The notes under the pieces were generated by a model that searched no databases, was not told the DNA's origin, and saw nothing but the letters and a program-made list of their open reading frames with translations. From Terrimicrobium sacchariphilum (lineage in GTDB: Bacteria; Verrucomicrobiota; Verrucomicrobiia; Chthoniobacterales; Terrimicrobiaceae): DNA of 64,000 bases. Of this stretch, positions 7,895-14,806 are shown piece after piece; position 1 is the first letter of the stretch, and every line of letters begins with the position of its first letter. Both the position numbers and the translations under genes were made by a program. The DNA lies in NCBI RefSeq assembly GCF_001613545.1, contig NZ_BDCO01000002.1, positions 1,054,001 to 1,118,000 of the forward strand, given 5' to 3'.

Positions 7895-9693
7895 GGAGTT
7901 TCAACCAAGGGTTCGGATTCGACCGCCGCGGCGGACTGCTTTGCGCGGGTGGAGCGGCGGCTTGTGAAAATAAGCAGTCCGCCGACGCCGGCGATAAAGG
8001 CCGCGCAGAATGCCACGGCGATCCGCCCCTCCAATGTATTGGGAACCAGCAGGAGCAGCGCCATGAGCCCTCCCCAGACGACCGCCATGCGGCCGATGCG
8101 GAAGGATTGACGCGAGATTTCCGCCGGAGAACACGTTTCCTTCTCGGACAAGGGCCGCCGCATCGTGGCAAAGAATGCGTCGACCTGCTCGCGTCGTGCG
8201 GGAGAATGACGGCTGCCCGGCAGGAACCCCGAGCCGAGATACCAGAGCGAGCCCAGGGAGAAGCTGATGAGCGCCACCAGCGCGTAGGAATGCGTGCGGA
8301 TGTACTCCAGCCAGGGCGTGAAGCCCAATGTCGCCGCCAGCGACTGTACGCCGTGGATGTTGGGCAGCAGCCCGAGCAGAGTGCTGATCGCGAGGCAGAA
8401 AATCACCGTCGTCCACGCGGCCCAGTCCGGCGAGCGTCGCGTGATCAGGCACCACAGCGTTGGCACGGCGGTGGGGATGCCGAGCATCACGCTGGCATTG
8501 AGCATGAGCTGCAGCACGCCTACGTCTTTCCACGTGCTGTAGAGCAGGGCCAGCGAGATGATGAGCAGGCCGCAGACGATCGTGGCCGCCCGGCCCGCCA
8601 CGACGAGTTCCCGCTCCCCGGCCTGCGGACGCAGGATCGGCAGGTAAAACGAGCGCACGAAGATTCCCGAGTTGCGGTTGAGCCCGTGATCCATCGAGGA
8701 CATGGTGGCCGAGATCATTCCCGTGACCATCAGGCCGAGAAGGCCTGCGGGAAGGAAGCGATGCGCTATGGCCACATAGGCTCCCTCGGCAGGCTGCGAG
8801 AGTCCCGGCATGAGCGCCGCCATGTCCATGCCCAGCGCCCGTGCCGCCATGGGTGGGACGAACCAGATCAGCGACCCGATGGCAAACAAGCCCGCCGCCA
8901 GGAGCGACGCCCGCCTCGCATCGCGGCCATTGCGAGCGGAGAGGTAGCGCGTTGCGCCGAGCAGATTGTTCCCGGCGGAAAGGCGTTCCAGCAAAGTCGC
9001 GACCACCCAGAGAATCCCCATGCCGCTGGCCTGCGAGGCCGTGAAATCGAGATGCGTGGCGGGCAGTTTCTCGATGAGTCCGGAGAAACCGCCGACCGCC
9101 ATCAGCGAATGCGCGAAGACCACCAGCGTGATACCGAGCAGCATCAGGGCCTGGAGAAAGTCCCCCGTCGCCACGGCCCATGAGCCTCCCAGCGTCGTGG
9201 CGATGAGCACGACCAGCCCCGCGCCGATGATGACGAGCTTCAGGTCAAATCCAAAGGCTGGCGCGCAGAAGATGGCGAGTCCGTAAAGTGTAATGGCTGA
9301 TCCGATGACCTGGAGCGGAAGCGTCATCCAGGTGAAGAACTGCTCGTTGATCCGCCCGAGCCGCGCTCGCACCGCCTCCATCACCACCACGACCCGCATC
9401 TGGCGGCACGGCTCGGCCAGCCAAATGGCATTCAGGACAAAGGAGAGCGTATTCCCGAGGTACATGACCAGTACGATCGCGCCGTATTGGTAGGCCAGGC
9501 CGGCTGCCCCCGTGAACGTCCACGCGCTGAAGGACGCCATGAACGCCGAGGCCCCGACCAGCCACCAGGCCATCTCGCCTCCGCCGCGGAAGTATTCGCT
9601 GCTGTTGCGGGCAAAGCGGCGGGAAAGCCACCCCACGCCGAGCAGCAGGACGAAGTACAGCGCGACGACGGCGTAATCGTAGATGGTCAGCAT
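7891..9693 (-). CDS. Sodium:solute symporter (SSS family)
   Basis: The 600-residue protein has about 13-14 hydrophobic segments. Its SSS signature features include LSRRFARNSSEYFRGGGEMA near the N-terminus, AFMASFSAWTFTGAAG (helix 2) and LMVTGMISATMSSMDHGLNR. SSS proteins import sugars, sugar acids or amino acids with Na+ across the inner membrane. It is in one operon with the dehydrogenase at 6839 (4-base overlap) and a carbohydrate-binding-like secreted protein three bases upstream, so a sugar or uronate substrate is likely. The C-terminal 120 residues add a linker and two further membrane helices. Confidence 0.9.
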   Translation of the reverse strand: MLTIYDYAVVALYFVLLLGVGWLSRRFARNSSEYFRGGGEMAWWLVGASAFMASFSAWTFTGAAGLAYQYGAIVLVMYLGNTLSFVLNAIWLAEPCRQMRVVVVMEAVRARLGRINEQFFTWMTLPLQVIGSAITLYGLAIFCAPAFGFDLKLVIIGAGLVVLIATTLGGSWAVATGDFLQALMLLGITLVVFAHSLMAVGGFSGLIEKLPATHLDFTASQASGMGILWVVATLLERLSAGNNLLGATRYLSARNGRDARRASLLAAGLFAIGSLIWFVPPMAARALGMDMAALMPGLSQPAEGAYVAIAHRFLPAGLLGLMVTGMISATMSSMDHGLNRNSGIFVRSFYLPILRPQAGERELVVAGRAATIVCGLLIISLALLYSTWKDVGVLQLMLNASVMLGIPTAVPTLWCLITRRSPDWAAWTTVIFCLAISTLLGLLPNIHGVQSLAATLGFTPWLEYIRTHSYALVALISFSLGSLWYLGSGFLPGSRHSPARREQVDAFFATMRRPLSEKETCSPAEISRQSFRIGRMAVVWGGLMALLLLVPNTLEGRIAVAFCAAFIAGVGGLLIFTSRRSTRAKQSAAAVESEPLVETP

Positions 9694-9696
9694 GGA

Positions 9697-10299
9697 TCAG
9701 CGGATGCGCTCGATGATAAAGTCGTCGATGAAGAACTCACCCGTGCCGCGCCACAGAAACACCGCCGGACGCATGGCCGTCGTGTCCTCGGGGATGACGA
9801 ATTCGGCCTCCACCTTGGTCCACTTGGTGGGAAGCGGCGCGGTGGCGAAATCCTTGGGGGCATCCTGGGGAGAGAGGAAGAGGGATTGGCCCTGCCAGTC
9901 GATGGTCACGATCCCGACCGAGTCGCGACCGTTCATCATGTCCATCCTCAGCAGCATGCCGGACTGGTTGTTCTGCCCCTCGAAGTTCTTCCCCGCCTTG
10001 ACCCATAGGGACACCTTGAACTTTTCACCGGGCTCCACCGGGATCGGCGTGCCTTTGGGCGAGATGGAGATCCGCCCATTATCCTCCGAGGCCAGCCGGG
10101 CGCAGGCCTTGCCGGCGTGCGGAGAATCCTTCACCACCTCAAACGTGCAGTGCCGGTCGAGGCTGTCGTTGGGGATGTACGGAGCGTTCCAGCCCGTGGT
10201 GTCTTCCTCGAAACCCGGATCGCGTACGATATTCTGGGCGAAGAGGGTGGAGGCGGTGAGGGAGAGTGCTCCGGCGAGGAACAGGGGAAGGTGTTTCAT
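9697..10299 (-). CDS. Secreted carbohydrate-binding-like (CBM4/9-type jelly-roll) protein
   Basis: From ATG 10299 the protein has 200 residues: signal peptide MKHLPLFLAGALSLTASTLF followed by AQ, then NIVRDPGFEEDTTGWNAPY, the characteristic opening of CBM_4_9-like beta-sandwich modules. PGEKFKVSLWVKAGKNFEG and GEFFIDDFIIERI at the end complete the pattern. No catalytic domain is attached, so it may be a stand-alone glycan-binding protein in the periplasm or at the surface. It lies 25 bases after the PEP-CTERM gene and 3 bases before the symporter gene. Upstream in-frame codons to 10368 add a basic non-signal stretch and were rejected. Confidence 0.75.
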   Translation of the reverse strand: MKHLPLFLAGALSLTASTLFAQNIVRDPGFEEDTTGWNAPYIPNDSLDRHCTFEVVKDSPHAGKACARLASEDNGRISISPKGTPIPVEPGEKFKVSLWVKAGKNFEGQNNQSGMLLRMDMMNGRDSVGIVTIDWQGQSLFLSPQDAPKDFATAPLPTKWTKVEAEFVIPEDTTAMRPAVFLWRGTGEFFIDDFIIERIR

Positions 10300-10324
10300 A
10301 AGGAGGGGTGATGTTAGGATCGAA

Positions 10325-11791
10325 TTAGGCGGAGGCCGCCTTGCGACGAATAAAGCCGATCGCCGCACACAAACCCAGCGCGGCGAGCGCGACCGTGCCC
10401 GGCTCGGGTACCGCGGTCACGGTGAACTGCAGGAGATTCCCGTCGCCGCCGTAGGAGAATGACCCCGCCCAACCCGCGGACTGCGTGGCCGAGGACAGCG
10501 CAAAGGTGCCCAGCGCGATGCCCTGTGATGTCCCGCCGAAGCTGATCAGGTCGTACGTCGTGCCGATGATGGCGCCGCTCGAGCCGAGAAGGTCAAAGAC
10601 TACGCTGCCATTGCCTCCCAGCGCCGATCCCGTCATCGAGGCCGATGTCAGCGTGATCATGTCCTGCACCACGCCGAGCCGGAACTCGATCGTCGCCTGG
10701 CCCAGGAAGACGAGGCCTTTGGACGACGCGTTGCCGCCCGAGATCGTCATCGTGCCGACAGCATCGGCCGTGCCCGGCTTGAGCGTGCCGCCGCTTTCGA
10801 TGGTCACATTGCGCGCGGTCGATCCGGTGGATAATGCGATCGTGCCGTTGACCCCGAGCAGCGCACCGTTTTTCACGACATAGTCTCCCTGTCCCGTCAC
10901 GCCGGTGAATCCGGAGCCATAGGTGCCGTTGAGGAAGAGCTTGCCTCCCTCGACCGTCGTGGCGCCCTCATAGCCGCCGGTGCCGGAGATCGACAGAATG
11001 CCCGTCCCTGCTTTGGTAAAGGCGAGCACGTGGTCGGCGCGCGTGAGGTTTTCCCCGATCGTTCCGCTAAAGGTCGTATTGGTCGACTGCTCCACCCGCA
11101 GCGTACGCGTCCCTCCGGTGGTGGAAAACTGACCCGGGAACTTGATGTTACCGTTGCCGGAGAGTTCTCCGATCGTTGCGACATTCCCGATGATGCCCGG
11201 GCCGATCTCCAGGTTGCCGCCGGAGGCGAGATGCACCTTGGTATTGACGCCTACCGAGTTCACGCCGGTTCCCGTCTGGCTGGCGATGGTGAGGCTTACC
11301 GTGGAAACGGTCGAGCCATTCACCGTGATCGTGCCATTCCAGGCGGTGCTGCCGGTGAGCAGGACTTTCAGGTTCAGCGATGTTCCGGACGTGCGCTGAT
11401 CGGTCAGGGAAAAGTCTCCGCTGCCTCCCTGCGTGATGGTCAGCCCGCGGGTCGTGCTGGTCGCTCCGGAGCCAGAGGCATACAACGAAGCACCGTTTTC
11501 GATCGTCACGGTGGTCGCGCTGACGTTCCAGAGATGGATCGGCGCGTTCGATGTTACGATGTCCGCCGCGTTGGCGTTTGTCCAATAGGTCGACGGCGAT
11601 CCCGTGGAGGTCGTCGCCCAGACGAGCGAAGTGGTCGATGTGGTCCAGTCGCCGCTCGTGCCGGTCCAGTAGTAGGTACTGGCCGGGAGGCACGAGAGCG
11701 CCGCGAAGGCGGAAAGGCCCAGGAGGCGCGTGGTGGTGAAAAGTGTCCGGTGCTGGTGGGCGGGGCGGAGGCTGGCGGGGGTGGAGTTCAT
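10325..11791 (-). CDS. PEP-CTERM autotransporter-type beta-strand repeat protein
   Basis: From ATG 11791 the protein has 488 residues with a signal peptide (LLGLSAFAALSCLPAS). Next is a YYWTGTSGDWTTSTTSLVW segment, typical of the first repeat of autotransporter-associated beta-strand proteins. PATR-like units include FTKAGTGILSISGTGGYEGA and ITQGGSGDFSL. The C-terminus is a PEP-CTERM tail: VPEPGTVALAALGLCAAIGF, then IRRK. It is the first gene of the operon running to 6839 and is preceded at 11841-11858 by the block A operator. A substrate-inducible surface or matrix protein is the natural reading. Confidence 0.87.
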   Translation of the reverse strand: MNSTPASLRPAHQHRTLFTTTRLLGLSAFAALSCLPASTYYWTGTSGDWTTSTTSLVWATTSTGSPSTYWTNANAADIVTSNAPIHLWNVSATTVTIENGASLYASGSGATSTTRGLTITQGGSGDFSLTDQRTSGTSLNLKVLLTGSTAWNGTITVNGSTVSTVSLTIASQTGTGVNSVGVNTKVHLASGGNLEIGPGIIGNVATIGELSGNGNIKFPGQFSTTGGTRTLRVEQSTNTTFSGTIGENLTRADHVLAFTKAGTGILSISGTGGYEGATTVEGGKLFLNGTYGSGFTGVTGQGDYVVKNGALLGVNGTIALSTGSTARNVTIESGGTLKPGTADAVGTMTISGGNASSKGLVFLGQATIEFRLGVVQDMITLTSASMTGSALGGNGSVVFDLLGSSGAIIGTTYDLISFGGTSQGIALGTFALSSATQSAGWAGSFSYGGDGNLLQFTVTAVPEPGTVALAALGLCAAIGFIRRKAASA

Positions 11792-11840
11792 ATGGGTCGG
11801 ATGGTTGCGTCGGGGGGAAGGTGGGAACAAGGGGTTTGTC

Positions 11841-11858
11841 TATAACACAGTTTAGTAG
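11841..11858. promoter_or_regulatory. Block A operator site 1
   Basis: TATAACACAGTTTAGTAG shares the TATAACACAGTT core with the site at 14059-14077 (read on the minus strand) and most of it with 12922-12939. It lies 50 bases upstream of the PEP-CTERM start at 11791 and just after the stop of the Gfo/Idh gene. The presumed binder is the LacI protein at 12978-14066 (inference). Confidence 0.65.
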
Positions 11859-11865
11859 AGAGCAT

Positions 11866-12867
11866 TCAGGCTTGGGCGTGAGCGGCGAGGGAGGGTGCCG
11901 AGGATTCGTAAAGCCCGTGACGCATGGACTCCATGAGCCAGACGGGCTGGATCGCGTCCTCCAGGCTGGGACGCAAAGGAGCCCCGGCCCGCACGGCATC
12001 GAGGAAGGCTTTCATTTGCGCGGCGAATCCCCATTGCACATGGTCCGGCCCGCCTTCGCCGCGCTCCTCGAGGATGAGGGAATCATTATGCCAGATGCGC
12101 AGCAGCCCCGGTTTATCGGAGCTTCCCCAGATGGGCAGATCCACCGTGGCGGAGGTTTGTGAGCCGTGGATGGAAATCCGCTCCAGCGTCGCTCCGCCCA
12201 CGGGGAGGAAGTTGCACCGGACGAGCGCGCCGCTGGCGCAATCGGCCTCCACCGTTGTCGCGGTCACGCCGGGAGGCAGGGACTGATAGTGAAAGCGCGC
12301 CTTCGCTGCCGGAGATCGCGCGACGAATCCTGAGGCGTCCAGGCCATGGATGGCTGTGATGGAGAAATCGGCCTCGGTTCGCTGCCAGCGGATCATGTCG
12401 TAATTCACCTGCCAAATCGCCTCCGGGTTGATGAGGTCCGACAGAAGCTGCTGGGCGCGGGTCAGCAGCGGCATGAAGCGGCGATTGAAGCCGACCTGCA
12501 CCGGAGTGCCATGCCGGGAGGCAACCTCATTGAGCATCTCGACATCATGAACCGTGAGCCCCGGTGGTTTCTCCAGGAGGATTGGGATCTGGTGGACCGC
12601 CAGGGACCCCATGATGACGACGGCGCGCTCCGGCGGCAGGATCAGGCAAAGGGCATCGGGAGTTTCCTCCTCCAGCATTCGCTCGATGCTGCTGTAGCTG
12701 CGCCGGAATCCAAATGTCCGCCGGAAGTCCTCGGCCTTCGCCGCATCGAGATCACAGCACGCGCTCAGGACGATGCCGGATTCCTCCCGTGCCAGGTGGT
12801 GGAGGGAGGGTCCGTGGGCCACGGTGGCATGGACCCCGCACCCGATCAGGCAAATCGATACGCTCAT
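11866..12867 (-). CDS. Gfo/Idh/MocA-family oxidoreductase
   Basis: From ATG 12867 the protein has 333 residues. The N-terminus SICLIGCGVHATVAHGP is the Rossmann loop, and LLEKPPGLTVHDVEMLNE is the family EKP motif, carrying the conserved lysine of the active site. VQVGFNRRFMPL and the later AIHGLDASGF continue the family pattern. These enzymes oxidise or epimerise sugars, inositols or glycosides with bound NAD(P). The gene has its own operator (12922-12939) and lies between the LacI gene and the PEP-CTERM operon, all on the minus strand. The nine codons before ATG 12867 were rejected. Confidence 0.87.
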   Translation of the reverse strand: MSVSICLIGCGVHATVAHGPSLHHLAREESGIVLSACCDLDAAKAEDFRRTFGFRRSYSSIERMLEEETPDALCLILPPERAVVIMGSLAVHQIPILLEKPPGLTVHDVEMLNEVASRHGTPVQVGFNRRFMPLLTRAQQLLSDLINPEAIWQVNYDMIRWQRTEADFSITAIHGLDASGFVARSPAAKARFHYQSLPPGVTATTVEADCASGALVRCNFLPVGGATLERISIHGSQTSATVDLPIWGSSDKPGLLRIWHNDSLILEERGEGGPDHVQWGFAAQMKAFLDAVRAGAPLRPSLEDAIQPVWLMESMRHGLYESSAPSLAAHAQA

Positions 12868-12921
12868 GGTGAATCGCGACGAAGCTTCGATCACGAGCCC
12901 GCGCGTTGTCCAATGGGCATC

Positions 12922-12939
12922 TATTCACACAGTTTATAA
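12922..12939. promoter_or_regulatory. Block A operator site 2
   Basis: TATTCACACAGTTTATAA lies between the LacI stop (12978) and the Gfo/Idh start (12867). It shares CACAGTTTA with site 1 and has imperfect dyad symmetry (TAT...ATA around an ACA centre). Confidence 0.6.
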
Positions 12940-12977
12940 AAAAGGCCGTTCGCCTTCTGCGCTTGGCGGGTGAGAGA

Positions 12978-14066
12978 TTACACCCTGCGCGATTTTCCGG
13001 TGCGTGCCGCCGTTTTGCGCTTCGCGGCAGGCGCGGGACGCAAGGGAGGGAGCGTGGTTCCTTCGACCCATGTGCCCTCGATAAGGAGCCGTTGCGGCAC
13101 AGGCGGCACGCCGCGCTCGCCCCGCTGGATCATGGCGACGAGGAAGTCCGCGCTGGCCTCCCCGACCAGCCGGGAGTTCTCGCAGACCCCGGCCAGCGGG
13201 CCGTTGGGTTCGAACATCATCGGGCAGGCGATCGCCACGTCGCGGGGGAACCGGAAGCCCGCCTCGATCAGCATGTCCCGGACATCGAGACTGATCACGG
13301 CGGCCTCGGGGCGTACTTCGCGCATCCAGGCGCTGAGATTCTCCGGAGTCGTCCAGCCCGGCTTGAGCGGCGTCAGGAGAGGCTTTTCGCCATGGATCGC
13401 CATTTCCGCCAGGTAGGCCGCGAGGCAGTTGTGATCCACGCGCTCGTCCTGCAGCAGGCTGGAGGCAAAGGCAATACGCTTGTAACCCAGCCCGCGCATG
13501 CGCTGCATGGTTTGCAGCGTGGCCCGGTATTGCGTGGCTGCCACGCAGTGGAGCAGCGGTTGCAGCAGGGTGAAGCCAAATGTCACCGCCGAGAAATGCT
13601 CCCAGGGGAAATCCAGCGTGGCATAGGGTTTCGGCTGCGGTGCGACAAAGATGCCTGTGATGTTGCGGGATCGCAGGATGCCCGCCATGCGCTGCGGCGA
13701 GATGTCCGGCGTCTGGAGATCGAAGACCTCGACCGTGTAGCCATGGCTCTGCGCGCAGGCGACGGCGCCCTCGTAGTTTTGTTGAAAGATGGGAATCTTT
13801 CTCCAGTCGTAATGCGGCAGCGTGTTTCCCAGCCAGGCCAGCGTCCCCTGGAAAACTCGCGGACTTTGCTGCCTGCGATACACCGCCAGCGCGGACAGCA
13901 TGGGGTCGGGCTGATAACCCAGCTTGCGCGCGATTTCCTGGATGCGTTCCCGGGTCGCCACAGGAATGTTGGGATGATTCTGCATCGCCAGGCAGACCGA
14001 GGAACGATGCACTCCCGCCGCCCGGGCGACATCCTGCTGGGTGACTCGTTTGGGTTGTTTATTCAA
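12978..14066 (-). CDS. LacI-family transcriptional regulator (block A)
   Basis: The 362-residue protein has the LacI helix-turn-helix VTQQDVARAAGVHRSSVCLA at 8-27 and the hinge-helix region IQEIARKLGYQPDPMLSALA. A periplasmic-binding-protein-like sensor follows, and then a basic tail (PAAKRKTAARTGKSRR). The start is odd: the first suitable codon is TTG at 14066, inside the operator, with no ribosome site at normal distance. An AAGGAG lies 8 bases before an in-frame ATT 15 bases further upstream, so the true start is uncertain. Three copies of a shared palindrome flank its gene, the PEP-CTERM operon and the Gfo/Idh gene, indicating a local autoregulated repressor. Confidence 0.88.
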   Translation of the reverse strand: MNKQPKRVTQQDVARAAGVHRSSVCLAMQNHPNIPVATRERIQEIARKLGYQPDPMLSALAVYRRQQSPRVFQGTLAWLGNTLPHYDWRKIPIFQQNYEGAVACAQSHGYTVEVFDLQTPDISPQRMAGILRSRNITGIFVAPQPKPYATLDFPWEHFSAVTFGFTLLQPLLHCVAATQYRATLQTMQRMRGLGYKRIAFASSLLQDERVDHNCLAAYLAEMAIHGEKPLLTPLKPGWTTPENLSAWMREVRPEAAVISLDVRDMLIEAGFRFPRDVAIACPMMFEPNGPLAGVCENSRLVGEASADFLVAMIQRGERGVPPVPQRLLIEGTWVEGTTLPPLRPAPAAKRKTAARTGKSRRV

Positions 14067-14077
14067 CTGTGTTATAA
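14059..14077. promoter_or_regulatory. Block A operator site 3, overlapping the lacI-type start codon
   Basis: On the minus strand it reads TTATAACACAGTTGAATAA, an imperfect palindrome (TTAT-AAC-ACA-GTT-ATAA spacing). It covers the TTG start codon of the LacI gene and lies 70 bases before the divergent pseudopilin gene at 14147, so it could control both directions. Confidence 0.68.
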
Positions 14078-14146
14078 AAATCCCTTTTGCTCCTTTTGTC
14101 CAGTGGCAATAGGCTGCACCACGTTACTCGATTCCCCCCTTAGGAT

Positions 14147-14806
14147 ATGCCCGCACATTTTCCCCATCGTGACCCGCGCTCCTGCCGCGCGTTCTCTCTG
14201 CTGGAACTCCTGGCCGGGATCAGCATCACCGCGCTGCTGGCCGCGCTCCTGCTCCCGATGATTGTCCGGATGAAGACGCAGGCCGCCGAGACCCGGTGCC
14301 TTGCCAACCTCCGCACCCTGGCCCAGGGGACTCTGCTCTATCAGGCCGAGAATGGCGGGCTGCTGCCGCCGAACTATGCCTTCTCCGGTGGGACTCCCGA
14401 GCAAATCTGGACCGTCGAGCTGCGGCCCTACCTGAAGATCGATGACAAGGGGCGCACCGGGGCCGGCATGGAGCAGATGGCCAAAATATTGACTTGTCCC
14501 GCGATCTCCCAGCCTGCGGACAAACCGTCGAAGTGGTGGGAATCCAATTACGCCGCCGGACTCTGTTTCGGTTCGGATGGATCTCCCCAGCGGATCGCAG
14601 GTCGCAAGGCCTCGGCCACCGTGATGTTTATGGAAAGCAAAGACAGACTGCGCTCGATGTACGCAACGCCGCTGCCTTGGGAGAGCGTGCCTTACCGCCA
14701 TTCCGATGCGGTGCAAATGGCATTTCTCGACGGGCACACGGAGGCTCGCAAGCAGGCGGACATTCCGAAGTCCTTCGACGATCCGTTCTGGGGGGCAAAG
14801 CCGTGA
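14147..14806 (+). CDS. Type II secretion/type IV-like pseudopilin with H-X9-DG domain
   Basis: The 219-residue protein has a prepilin leader and cleavage site: basic N-terminus, then A15|F16 followed by SLLELLAGISITALLAALLL with Glu at mature position 5 (E20). The C-terminal part has RHSDAVQMAFLDGHTEA, in which His is followed by nine residues and DG, the H-X9-DG motif of Verrucomicrobia/Planctomycete pseudopilins. Such proteins are cut by a prepilin peptidase and anchored in the inner membrane or built into a fibre. It overlaps the heparinase-like gene by 4 bases (GTGA), so the two are made together. Confidence 0.87.
   Translation: MPAHFPHRDPRSCRAFSLLELLAGISITALLAALLLPMIVRMKTQAAETRCLANLRTLAQGTLLYQAENGGLLPPNYAFSGGTPEQIWTVELRPYLKIDDKGRTGAGMEQMAKILTCPAISQPADKPSKWWESNYAAGLCFGSDGSPQRIAGRKASATVMFMESKDRLRSMYATPLPWESVPYRHSDAVQMAFLDGHTEARKQADIPKSFDDPFWGAKP

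Noticed and set aside
9697-10368. Longer start of the CBM-like protein
   Set aside because: It would put 23 basic residues before a clear signal peptide and overlap the end of the upstream gene.
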